From: JAJZKE01 sp963762395
Lineage (GTDB): Bacteria > Patescibacteriota > Saccharimonadia > Saccharimonadales > UBA4665
Direction: 5' to 3'
DNA: 64,000 bases
Assembly: GCA_963762395.1 (NCBI GenBank)
Contig: CAVXKL010000004.1
Span: forward strand, 124,001-188,000
Shown here piece after piece: positions 8,247-14,855 of the stretch. Positions within the stretch are counted from its first letter, which is position 1. Each line of letters begins with the position of its first letter. The notes below the pieces were generated by a model. The model was not told the origin of the DNA and made no database searches. It worked only from the letters and a program-made list of their open reading frames with translations. The translations under genes were made by a program, and so were the position numbers.

Positions 8247-8759
8247 ATGTCTGCTAATATTTGGCTATTAATAATCTTTGTTTTACCAATCCTACTGGCA
8301 ATCCTACTTAGGGTTAACGGAGCTTTTGTATTCCTAGGTATTTGTATGGGCTATGTAGTTAGCCAGTTTGATAGCACTAACAAACTAGTCACTAAACTAA
8401 TCAACTCAAGAACCCTAGAACATTTTAATAACTTTAGTGATGTTAGATTAATACTACTTCTGCTACCGGTTGTCATAATACTTCTTTTAAATGTTAAAAC
8501 AGTATCGGCTCATAAGCATACTATCAACCTGATACCAGCTATAGCCAGCGGCCTATTAATGGTATTAACAGTTATACCGTTACTGCCAACGAATACAGCC
8601 GTAAAGATTATGTCTGGCAGTTTATGGCAAGATATAACCAAGTATGAAGGGGCAGTAGTAGCTATAGGTGCTTTTGTTGCCTTAATCTTTCTAATAATGC
8701 AGCGATCTAAATTCAGTCCTTTAACTAAACACTACAAACACGCCAAGCCCAAAGAGTAA
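8247..8759 (+). CDS. Hypothetical multi-pass membrane protein
   Basis: 170 aa with about five hydrophobic segments (residues 4-20, 24-40, 68-84, 93-112, 130-153) and a basic C terminus (HYKHAKPKE). It resembles small CvpA-like membrane proteins in layout, but I cannot assign a family. It follows rimK by 32 nt and is the last gene before tRNA-Lys. Confidence 0.6.
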   Translation: MSANIWLLIIFVLPILLAILLRVNGAFVFLGICMGYVVSQFDSTNKLVTKLINSRTLEHFNNFSDVRLILLLLPVVIILLLNVKTVSAHKHTINLIPAIASGLLMVLTVIPLLPTNTAVKIMSGSLWQDITKYEGAVVAIGAFVALIFLIMQRSKFSPLTKHYKHAKPKE

Positions 8760-8768
8760 AGTACTAAC

Positions 8769-8797
8769 TTGACTTTTATCTTATACCACAATAATGT
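8769..8797 (+). promoter_or_regulatory. Promoter of tRNA-Lys
   Basis: TTGACT (8769-8774), 17-bp spacer, TAATGT (8792-8797); the mature tRNA begins 17 nt later at 8814. Confidence 0.6.
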
Positions 8798-8813
8798 TAA
8801 TCTGTAATTTCAA

Positions 8814-8890
8814 GGGCCCATAGCTCAGTCGGTTAGAGCACCTGCCTTTTAAGCAGGGTGTCGTGGGTTCGAGTCCCACTGGGCCCTCCA
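8814..8890 (+). tRNA. tRNA-Lys (anticodon TTT), CCA encoded
   Basis: Full cloverleaf: acceptor GGGCCCA (8814-8820) pairs with TGGGCCC, D arm AGCTCAGTCGGTTAGAGC, anticodon loop CTTTTAA, T arm GTGGGTTCGAGTCCCAC, CCA at 8888-8890. The discriminator base (position 73, at 8887) is T, whereas bacterial tRNA-Lys normally has A. The 3' end is the junction with the accessory island, and the opposite strand of its 3' half encodes the C terminus of a serine recombinase. Confidence 0.97.
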
Positions 8891-10528
8891 AGTTTCAATT
8901 ATTGGCGCCAATGCCAGCTCTAACTCCTTAGAACTGGCTTTTTTATTAGTTGTAACCCAGAGGTACTTTTTCTCAAGTTCTGGGTAGCCCTCTGCAATGG
9001 GTACAAGCCACTCATTCGGCTCAATATACAGCTTATTATCTTTAAGAATTAGGTTTTGACCTAGTGTCCTTAGAACATCACGCTTAGTTCTAACACTACC
9101 GTTCTGAAACTGTACACGGGCATGAACAGCAAAATTAAATGCCTTTTCGTTAAGCTCTAACGCATTATCTGCTCGCCGTTCACTATTACGAAGTTGGTCA
9201 TCTACGCTATTAAGCTCAATTTTGAGTAAACTACGTTTCCGTTTATAGTCGTCTTCATCTATTAATTCTCGGTGTAGATAGCTAACTAGGCTGTCCAGTT
9301 CGCCCTGTAAGGCTCTACGCTGCTTCTGTAGCCTCTTGTAAGTCTTGCCACGTTCACTTGCTTCAATCCGATGGTTACGGCTAAGTATCTTTAATGCCAG
9401 GTCTTTAAACTCAGGTATTATGGTGTACTTCGCCAAATCCTCATCAATATCTCGCTCAACGTCCTCTACTAATGTGTAGACACTTTGGTTGCATGGTCGC
9501 TTCATGCTTTTGCGTGAGCAATAATAGTAAACATAAGTCTTATACTGATTTTCACTAACTATAAACTTAGTTCGGTGACGAGCCTGTATTTGACAGCCAC
9601 AAACGCCGCATTTAATCATGCTGGCGAAAGCGTACTCAAATGTTCCGACCCTTTGGTTAGCTTTTGTCCCTAGCAATTCCTGAGCTAACTTGTATTCGTC
9701 CCAAGTTATCATCGGGTCATATTTACCATCATGTAACACCCCGTTATGTAAAAACTGTCCAGCGTAAAAGGGGCTAGCAAATATACGGTAAACCATACTT
9801 AAGTTCATCGGATTGTTACCCTTTACACCGCCATCTGTGCGAGATTTGTAAGTTACAGTCTTATAGTGAAGTTCATTATTAGCCTTTTTCCAAATCTGTT
9901 GTGGTGAAAGTCGTTCATACAAGAACCATTTCCACATCTGTTTAATAATGTCGTATCTTTCAGGGTCGTTAACAGTCTCTGTTATTACCTTTTTACCGTG
10001 AATGATAGGCTTTCCGTTCTCGTCTAATTTAGGTGTTTTCATATAGCCTGGCATAACTTTGCCGGGCTTTTCGCCAGTATCAGCCTTTGTTTCCATGCCA
10101 CGCTTAACATCACGACCTTGCTTAGTGCTTTCGTACTGACCTTGGTTCATAACGATTTGTAACATCATTATTCCCTCAGGTGTGTTATCAAAGTTGTATG
10201 AGCAGAATTGTAAATCTTTAAGTTTACTGCGAAGCAAAAAAGTTAACTCACCACTGTCTACTTCGTTCCTTGAGAGACGGTTTGGATGCCAGGCTACAAT
10301 CCCGTCTGCCTTACCTTTATTGATTAAGTCCATCATTTCATCGAATATCGGTCTGCCAGGCGTAAAGGCTGACCGACTTTCAGGGGGCATCCACTTAACT
10401 ATATTTAGGTGGCCAAACTTCTCTTTGATATTTTCAATCTGACTTATATGCGATAGCTCTTGCTTTTCTTTATCCTCTGACGACTTACGAACGTAAGCTA
10501 TATATCTTAAGCCTTTGTTACTTTTCAT
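8849..10528 (-). CDS. Large serine recombinase/integrase of the tRNA-Lys island
   Basis: 559 aa from the ATG at 10528, chosen because GGAG lies 8 nt upstream and the family motif follows at once (a longer frame reaches 10582). Domains: resolvase catalytic domain with IAYVRKSSEDKEKQ (nucleophilic Ser in KSS) and HPNRLSRNEVDSGEL; recombinase domain about 170-290; zinc ribbon with CGVCGCQIQARH and a YYYCSRK...C pair; C-terminal coiled coil. It catalyses integration and excision. The reading frame runs through a terminator hairpin and 42 nt into tRNA-Lys, where its stop codon lies, so the last ~14 residues (ending in SNPRHPA) are created by the junction with the tRNA. Confidence 0.9.
   Translation of the reverse strand: MKSNKGLRYIAYVRKSSEDKEKQELSHISQIENIKEKFGHLNIVKWMPPESRSAFTPGRPIFDEMMDLINKGKADGIVAWHPNRLSRNEVDSGELTFLLRSKLKDLQFCSYNFDNTPEGIMMLQIVMNQGQYESTKQGRDVKRGMETKADTGEKPGKVMPGYMKTPKLDENGKPIIHGKKVITETVNDPERYDIIKQMWKWFLYERLSPQQIWKKANNELHYKTVTYKSRTDGGVKGNNPMNLSMVYRIFASPFYAGQFLHNGVLHDGKYDPMITWDEYKLAQELLGTKANQRVGTFEYAFASMIKCGVCGCQIQARHRTKFIVSENQYKTYVYYYCSRKSMKRPCNQSVYTLVEDVERDIDEDLAKYTIIPEFKDLALKILSRNHRIEASERGKTYKRLQKQRRALQGELDSLVSYLHRELIDEDDYKRKRSLLKIELNSVDDQLRNSERRADNALELNEKAFNFAVHARVQFQNGSVRTKRDVLRTLGQNLILKDNKLYIEPNEWLVPIAEGYPELEKKYLWVTTNKKASSKELELALAPIIETWRAQWDSNPRHPA
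8913..8944 (+). terminator. Rho-independent terminator after tRNA-Lys
   Basis: GCCAG, C, TCTAA, loop CTCC, TTAGA, A, CTGGC followed by TTTTTT (8939-8944). The stem is 10 bp with one internal mismatch. It would end transcription of tRNA-Lys, although it lies inside the island and inside the recombinase reading frame of the other strand. Confidence 0.8.
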
Positions 10529-10552
10529 TATCGCTCTCCTTAATAACCTAAA

Positions 10553-10657
10553 AGGGACGGTCCCTGTAGACCCAGTCACCACGAAGGCTTCTGGCAGAAC
10601 CGCCCCTAATTAGGCAGAAGTGCATAAAAAAACTTCGTGGGTCTTAACTGGGTCTAC
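10553..10657. repeat. Nested inverted repeats upstream of the recombinase
   Basis: Outer arms GTAGACCCAGT (10566-10576) and ACTGGGTCTAC (10647-10657); then CCACGAAG (10579-10586) with CTTCGTGG (10633-10640); then CTTCTG (10588-10593) with CAGAAG (10615-10620); centre CCTAATTAGG (10605-10614). A separate 13-bp palindrome AGGGAC-G-GTCCCT lies at 10553-10565. Together they fill the gap between the recombinase and the gene behind it, and could be an operator, transfer/replication origin or recombination site. Confidence 0.75.
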
Positions 10658-10672
10658 GCTTTCTATTATATA

Positions 10673-10867
10673 TTATTGAGTAGCTGGCTCGTCAATCACT
10701 GACTGCAATTTAGTCAGCAATAAGTGATTTTCAACAAACACATCAATGTCGTCTACGTATACACCCTCTTTATTTTTAGCAAATAGTTCCAATAGCTCGT
10801 CTTCATTTACATCTAGGGCACTTATTAATGCTTTAACTTCATATATATTAAAAGCCATAGTTATCAT
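10673..10867 (-). CDS. Hypothetical 64-aa acidic protein
   Basis: Starts MITMAFNIYEV; GAGAGG lies 8 nt upstream of this ATG, though MAFNIYEV at 10858 is possible. The composition is acidic and helical (LISALDVNEDELLELFAK, then VYVDDIDVFVENHLLL). No family recognised. It lies between the Rep-like gene and the inverted repeats preceding the recombinase, on the same strand as both. Confidence 0.55.
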   Translation of the reverse strand: MITMAFNIYEVKALISALDVNEDELLELFAKNKEGVYVDDIDVFVENHLLLTKLQSVIDEPATQ

Positions 10868-10906
10868 TTTCTAATCCTCTCGTTAATTATTATTAGTTAA
10901 TTCGAT

Positions 10907-11488
10907 TTACCAAGGGGGTGACCTTGTATTTTTAGGGTTTAATTGTGGGTACTTTCGGGTTAAAGTTTCCCCAGCTTTTTCCATCCCAGTATTAATATTG
11001 GGTTTTATAACTGGGTTTTCATTAACTGCGTCTTCTTTGGAGGAAGGTTTTGCCCTACCCTCAAGCCTAGTTTGTTCCCACCGGGGAGGAACTTTTCTTC
11101 CTGGGGGTAGGCTAGACATAGCAAGCTGGTCAAGTTTGAAAATAAGTCGGTCATGGTTATAGCTATTAGTTTCATGGTCACGTATAGTGCGTAAAATCAG
11201 CTTCTTATCGTTAAGGCTAGTAATTATTGCCCTAGCCCTACGAGTTGTAGTACCAATAAGCTTAGACAGCGTAGCAATACTTGGGAAAGGCTCGCTATCG
11301 TCCCATCTATGCAGCTCTAAAGCAATAATCATTCTTAGTTCTGGGGCAGTTATACCAAGAGATTTATATTGCCTTAGTAGCAGGTTGGGTATAGACGTAA
11401 AGCCATGAGCGGCTATGGCTGGCGACCATTTTTTGCTAAAGCTATAGTTATCGGATTGGTTGTTGTTGGTCATTGATAAAATTTCCAT
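10907..11488 (-). CDS. Helix-turn-helix replication/regulatory protein
   Basis: 193 aa. Residues about 25-115 form a winged helix of the HTH_36 type: GFTSIPNLLLRQYKSLGI, ALELHRWDDSEPFPSIATL, SKLIGTTTRRARAIITSL. Such domains are common in plasmid replication initiators and phage replication protein O. The C-terminal third is disordered and rich in Pro/Asn/Lys. The likely start is the ATG at 11473 (MTNNNQ), because the 11488 start overlaps the upstream gene by 41 nt. In an island with a recombinase, a role in replicating or controlling the excised form is plausible but unproven. Confidence 0.65.
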   Translation of the reverse strand: MEILSMTNNNQSDNYSFSKKWSPAIAAHGFTSIPNLLLRQYKSLGITAPELRMIIALELHRWDDSEPFPSIATLSKLIGTTTRRARAIITSLNDKKLILRTIRDHETNSYNHDRLIFKLDQLAMSSLPPGRKVPPRWEQTRLEGRAKPSSKEDAVNENPVIKPNINTGMEKAGETLTRKYPQLNPKNTRSPPW

Positions 11489-11660
11489 CTACATTTTTTA
11501 GTCTGGCTACCTGCTCCTTAGTAATCGGCTGATAGGCTATTTCCATCTGCCGTACTAACATCATCAATTTCACCCTAGCCAAGTTGTCTGTAAGCTTTAT
11601 GTTGAAGTGCTTAACATATAGCTTTTTAAACGTTTTTATATCGGCAGTGGTGAAGTCCAT
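11448..11660 (-). CDS. Hypothetical 70-aa protein
   Basis: Starts MDFTTADIKTFKKLYVKHF; basic and helical with a possible HTH-like core (LARVKLMMLVRQMEIAYQPITKEQVARL is visible at residues 28-55 in two pieces). It overlaps the following Rep-like gene and lies 3 nt from the preceding one, so the minus-strand genes 10673-12772 look like one transcription unit. Confidence 0.5.
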   Translation of the reverse strand: MDFTTADIKTFKKLYVKHFNIKLTDNLARVKLMMLVRQMEIAYQPITKEQVARLKNVDGNFINDQQQPIR

Positions 11661-11663
11661 AAT

Positions 11664-11927
11664 TTATCCGTTATAAATCCTAGATTTGAGCATTTTGATA
11701 TTGTCAAAATACAAACGGGCAGGCACACTCAATTTATTTGACCAATAGTCCGCAATAGCTTGTTCTAGCTTTGGCGATTGTATAAAGCAAAAGGAAACAC
11801 GACCGCGATAGTTTTTATCGGTATTTATAATTTCATAATTCAGAGAGACTAAACAAGCTGCTAAGCCGAGGTCGTGTATTTTTTTGGTGTCTGATACTTG
11901 CAGACTGTCCATTGCCATGTTTTTCAT
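11664..11927 (-). CDS. Hypothetical 87-aa protein
   Basis: Starts MKNMAMDSLQVSDTKK; alternative starts at internal Met codons (MAMDSL, MDSL). Mixed alpha/beta composition with CLVSLNYEIINTDKNYRGRV and a C-terminal helix. No family recognised. It is tightly linked (3 nt) to the 70-aa gene downstream. Confidence 0.5.
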   Translation of the reverse strand: MKNMAMDSLQVSDTKKIHDLGLAACLVSLNYEIINTDKNYRGRVSFCFIQSPKLEQAIADYWSNKLSVPARLYFDNIKMLKSRIYNG

Positions 11928-11989
11928 GGTTGTAGAGTACGCCGATACGAATAAACCGCCTGGCGGTTAGTTTGTAGGTTAGTGCCATA

Positions 11990-12772
11990 TTATGGCTTTT
12001 TTGAGACCCAGCCTAACCGATGAGCTAACAGTTCATTAACTCGTTCACGCTCTTTTGGCAAATCTTTAGCCATTTTTTCTTTTTTTGTTCCTGACATTCC
12101 TGGGTAATTATCGTTGACTAGCATGAGTTCTGTTGCTTCGCCAGTAGTAGAGTACTGGGTTGGTCCTACTACAACTCGCTTGTCTTTTAACGCTAGTTGT
12201 CTAATCTTACTGAAAGTAATTTTTTTGCTTATAGGACTATCAAGTATATTGAAGTATCTATCTACGCCCTCTTTTATTTTTGCCCATTCTTGGTCGGTCA
12301 ACGGGAAGTATATTCTAATTGTTATTTCGCTGTGTTTATCTCTTACTCGCTGTGAGTAAAACAGTTCATAGCTCTGAATAGGAGTTTTATTATACCTATT
12401 GAATTTGAGATATGTTTCAATCTCGGCCAACAGCACAGAATTAACCTTTGGGTAAATTTCATAGATGCTTGCGAGTTCTTTATCCCATGCTTCTTTATCA
12501 AGATTTTTATACCAATTTTTTAGTGTATTCGTCTTTTGATTAAAGCCCACTGGTGGAATACCGAACGTCTTTTTGATTTTTGTTACCCACTGATTAAAAG
12601 GCGGGTGATTTAGCATCAGCTCAAATGTTCCTGCATGAGCAATAGCACGCTGCCTAAGTGGGCTATTATCAATGGCCTCTTGTAAAAGTAACTTGGTTGA
12701 TTTTCCTTGTTTATCAGCCAAGCGCTTTTCTTTAGGCCATTTTAATGGCTTCTTGTCTTTGTCCATTTCCAT
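11990..12772 (-). CDS. Hypothetical 260-aa island protein
   Basis: Lys-rich N terminus (MEMDKDKKPLKWPKEKR), a globular middle with FGIPPVGFNQKTNTL and a C terminus with YPGMSGTKKEKMAKDL. No signal peptide or membrane span. I do not recognise the family. It is the first gene of the minus-strand set that leads to the recombinase, so it probably belongs to the mobility or maintenance functions of the island. Confidence 0.6.
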   Translation of the reverse strand: MEMDKDKKPLKWPKEKRLADKQGKSTKLLLQEAIDNSPLRQRAIAHAGTFELMLNHPPFNQWVTKIKKTFGIPPVGFNQKTNTLKNWYKNLDKEAWDKELASIYEIYPKVNSVLLAEIETYLKFNRYNKTPIQSYELFYSQRVRDKHSEITIRIYFPLTDQEWAKIKEGVDRYFNILDSPISKKITFSKIRQLALKDKRVVVGPTQYSTTGEATELMLVNDNYPGMSGTKKEKMAKDLPKERERVNELLAHRLGWVSKKP

Positions 12773-12798
12773 ACCTATAGTTAGTTATCCCAGTTAAC

Positions 12799-12999
12799 GG
12801 CTTATACCTACATTCTAAGCTATTCACTGATAATGGCCCAGTTGCGTCTTTCCGCTATATTACCTCACCGCAATGACGAAGAGCCTTTGATCCCCTGATA
12901 ATCCCCTGCAAACGACACAAAAATGGGATAGTAAATCACCAATTCTTTCCTTGTTTATTCCTTGCTAATGGCCTATACCCACATTCTAAACCATTCACT
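12799..12999. repeat. Iterated repeats in the 12773-13047 intergenic region
   Basis: A 30-bp unit GGCTTATACCTACATTCTAA... at 12799-12828 recurs at 12970-12999 with four mismatches. Between them, at 12942-12968, lies a 27-bp unit (ATTCTTTCCTTGTTTATTCC and TTGCTAA) that is exactly repeated at 13958-13984 and 17153-17179 inside the 328-bp duplications. The stretch has no gene. The layout suggests a control or origin region. Confidence 0.7.
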
Positions 13000-13047
13000 A
13001 CTTAATCACTGCTAACCGCCTACCACCTCGAACCAGATTGTTAAGAA

Positions 13048-13680
13048 TTACAGTCCTAGTATCTGCTTCTTTTTGGCGGTAAACTCTGCTTCGGTCAATA
13101 TTCCCTGCTCCTTAAGTTTAGAGAGCTGTGTGAGCTGCTGTGTAACATCATTGTTTTGAGTTGTTGGGGTTGTACTACTTTGTTGAGTAGGGTCATCACT
13201 GAAGGGAACACCAACGGCCTGTAGCAGCGCTGTAGATTTAGCCAGCACTGCCTGCTTAGCTTTGCCTACTACTTGGTAATATGCAAACATATTATCTTTC
13301 GTTCGGACTGTTATATCAGTAATACTTTGAGACCTTATTAAACCACCAAGTCCAGCAACGTTGTTAGGCGGACTTGATATTGACACGCTCGCAACATCAG
13401 ACCACGGCAAGGTAGCATGTTTCGGCCCCGAACCGAGGCCAACACCTATACCTATTGCCTCAGCCGTTAGCACTAAGTCACCGCTTCGTTTACGGCCAAG
13501 TGCAGTATGGCCACCCAAGTATTTAGCGTGGGTAAATCTTAATTTTTTAATTTTTTGATTGGTCTTAGCTGCTGCAACTGGCTGTAGTGATTGTTCTGCA
13601 TGTTGCTGGTTTATCTTAGTACCCAGTTTAACTGCTTGATATGCTGGCGTAGCGTGTAATGCTTTTTTGAATAGTGACAT
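13048..13680 (-). CDS. SHOCT-domain protein with PH-like domain
   Basis: 210 aa. Residues about 45-150 fit a small PH-like/bacterial PH domain (LRFTHAKYLGGHTALGRKR, ATLPWSDVASVSISS, ITDITVRTKDNMFAYYQV). After a Gln/Thr-rich linker the C terminus is a SHOCT motif: LTQLSKLKEQGILTEAEF then TAKKKQILGL. SHOCT motifs commonly assist oligomerisation. A strong AGGAGG precedes the ATG at 13680, and an RNA-structure-rich leader lies upstream. Exact role unknown. Confidence 0.75.
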   Translation of the reverse strand: MSLFKKALHATPAYQAVKLGTKINQQHAEQSLQPVAAAKTNQKIKKLRFTHAKYLGGHTALGRKRSGDLVLTAEAIGIGVGLGSGPKHATLPWSDVASVSISSPPNNVAGLGGLIRSQSITDITVRTKDNMFAYYQVVGKAKQAVLAKSTALLQAVGVPFSDDPTQQSSTTPTTQNNDVTQQLTQLSKLKEQGILTEAEFTAKKKQILGL

Positions 13681-13907
13681 GTTCGCCGCCTCCTAAATCG
13701 GCATAATTCTGGCGAATATACACAGAGCCAACCGCCAGACGGAAACTTTCGTTCCCCATAACCGTTTCCGGCTATGACCTGTGAAGATATCTGAACGATT
13801 GGCTCAGTATTCTTCACAGGATTTTTCAGCCATATCATCTTAGATAGAGGGGTTAGGCTGTACTAGATTGTTATAACACTTGTTAGTGTTGAGATAATTG
13901 TAGCATT
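13681..13907. promoter_or_regulatory. Structured leader between SHOCT gene and duplicated module
   Basis: Gene-free. Inverted repeats: TTCGCC (13682-13687)/GGCGAA (13712-13717), which on the minus strand would enclose the AGGAGG of the SHOCT gene; GAGCCAA (13726-13732)/TTGGCTC (13799-13805); GGAAAC (13741-13746)/GTTTCC (13764-13769); CCTGTGAAGA (13778-13787)/TCTTCACAGG (13811-13820), followed on the plus strand by ATTTTT; AACACT-TGTT-AGTGTT (about 13874-13889). The GAGCCAA and CCTGTGAAGA stems interlock, giving a possible pseudoknot. Confidence 0.55.
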
Positions 13908-14235
13908 TCCACCGTTCTTTGCCTGCTAACGACCCGAAACAGGATAGTTAAACATCTATTCTTTCCTTGTTTATTCCTTGCTAACGACCATTACGCATAA
14001 GGACATTATTATTCAGCCAACCTTTGTGGCAGTTATCAAAATTACGTAACATTTTGTAATTTTCTACTATTAAGTGGAGTATAGTTATAGTATGTCACAA
14101 TCTGTAAAAGGACAGCCTCGTTTACTTACCCTTAGACAAGCAAGTGAACTGCTAAATTGTCATCCTAACACTTTGAGAGCATGGGATAAAAAGGGATATT
14201 TAATTGCAGTTCGTTTCGGAACACGTGGCGATAGA
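13908..14235 (+). repeat. 328-bp direct repeat, copy 1
   Basis: Identical, as far as I can read, to 17103-17430 (offset 3195). It contains the leader, the promoter-like region and about three quarters of a small HTH gene. Identity stops abruptly inside that gene, where the two copies become diverged homologues. Confidence 0.95.
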
Positions 14236-14289
14236 AGATACCGTAAAGAAGATGTAATGAAACTTTTAGAAGAGAAACGTAAAGTCTAA
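14092..14289 (+). CDS. MerR-like/excisionase HTH protein, copy 1
   Basis: 65 aa from the ATG at 14092 (a GTG at 14074 in frame is less likely). HTH_17/MerR-like fold: LLTLRQASELLNCHPNTLRA, then WDKKGYLIAVRFGTRGDRRY. Such small proteins act as recombination directionality factors or local regulators. A TATAGT box ends 6 nt before the ATG. It precedes the secreted-protein genes by 6 nt; its N-terminal part is identical in DNA to the gene at 17287. Confidence 0.8.
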   Translation: MSQSVKGQPRLLTLRQASELLNCHPNTLRAWDKKGYLIAVRFGTRGDRRYRKEDVMKLLEEKRKV

Positions 14290-14295
14290 TATGCC

Positions 14296-14847
14296 ATGAA
14301 ACGTAAGCTCAAGTATATTATCCCTTATCTAATTTTACTTATTGCCGTTGGGGTAGGTGCTTACTTGTTAGGATATAATCATCATAAACACTCAACCACA
14401 GTAGTAAGCACTGTTCAAAAAACTTCAAAGCCTACTAGCAAAACACCAGCTAAAAAGACCGCTACACCAACACCCTCATATTACGTTGGCGATAGCCAAA
14501 CTTATGGCAGTCTGCTCATAACGCTAGATAGCACTGGTGGTGGTACAACAATGGGTGAGCTACCAGCAAGCGATACTATTTTTTCAGTAAATATAACAGT
14601 TAAGAATAATGGCTCAACGCCGTTTAAATCGCCTGACGCATTTGTTAGCAAGTCATCAGTTTACACTCAAGTTGGTTCAGACACTTCAACTGGACAATAT
14701 AGCCAAGCCGAAACCACTCCATGTTTTGGTGGTGGTAATGTACTTATACCGCCAGGTCAAAGTGTTAATGGCTGTGTTCAATTTACCGTACCTAAAGACG
14801 CTTTAGTTGATACTTACTTTTACGATAATCTCAAGTGGTACTTATAA
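14296..14847 (+). CDS. Membrane-anchored DUF4352-like extracellular protein
   Basis: 183 aa. An N-terminal span (residues 6-26, IIPYLILLIAVGVGAYLLG) is followed by a Thr/Lys/Pro-rich linker (about 38-62) and an Ig-like domain with FSVNITVKNNGSTPF, ending in a C-x-n-C pair (TTPCFGGG, NGCVQFTVP). This layout matches DUF4352-type exported proteins. Extracellular role unknown; likely surface exposed on the symbiont. It lies 6 nt after the HTH gene in an apparent operon. Confidence 0.7.
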   Translation: MKRKLKYIIPYLILLIAVGVGAYLLGYNHHKHSTTVVSTVQKTSKPTSKTPAKKTATPTPSYYVGDSQTYGSLLITLDSTGGGTTMGELPASDTIFSVNITVKNNGSTPFKSPDAFVSKSSVYTQVGSDTSTGQYSQAETTPCFGGGNVLIPPGQSVNGCVQFTVPKDALVDTYFYDNLKWYL

Positions 14848-14855
14848 GGTTTGCT

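Noticed and set aside
8849..8890. Recombinase tail ending SNPRHPA as genuine conserved protein sequence
   Set aside because: These residues are the translation of the opposite strand of tRNA-Lys, a common artefact. I keep the frame to its stop but do not treat the tail as family sequence.
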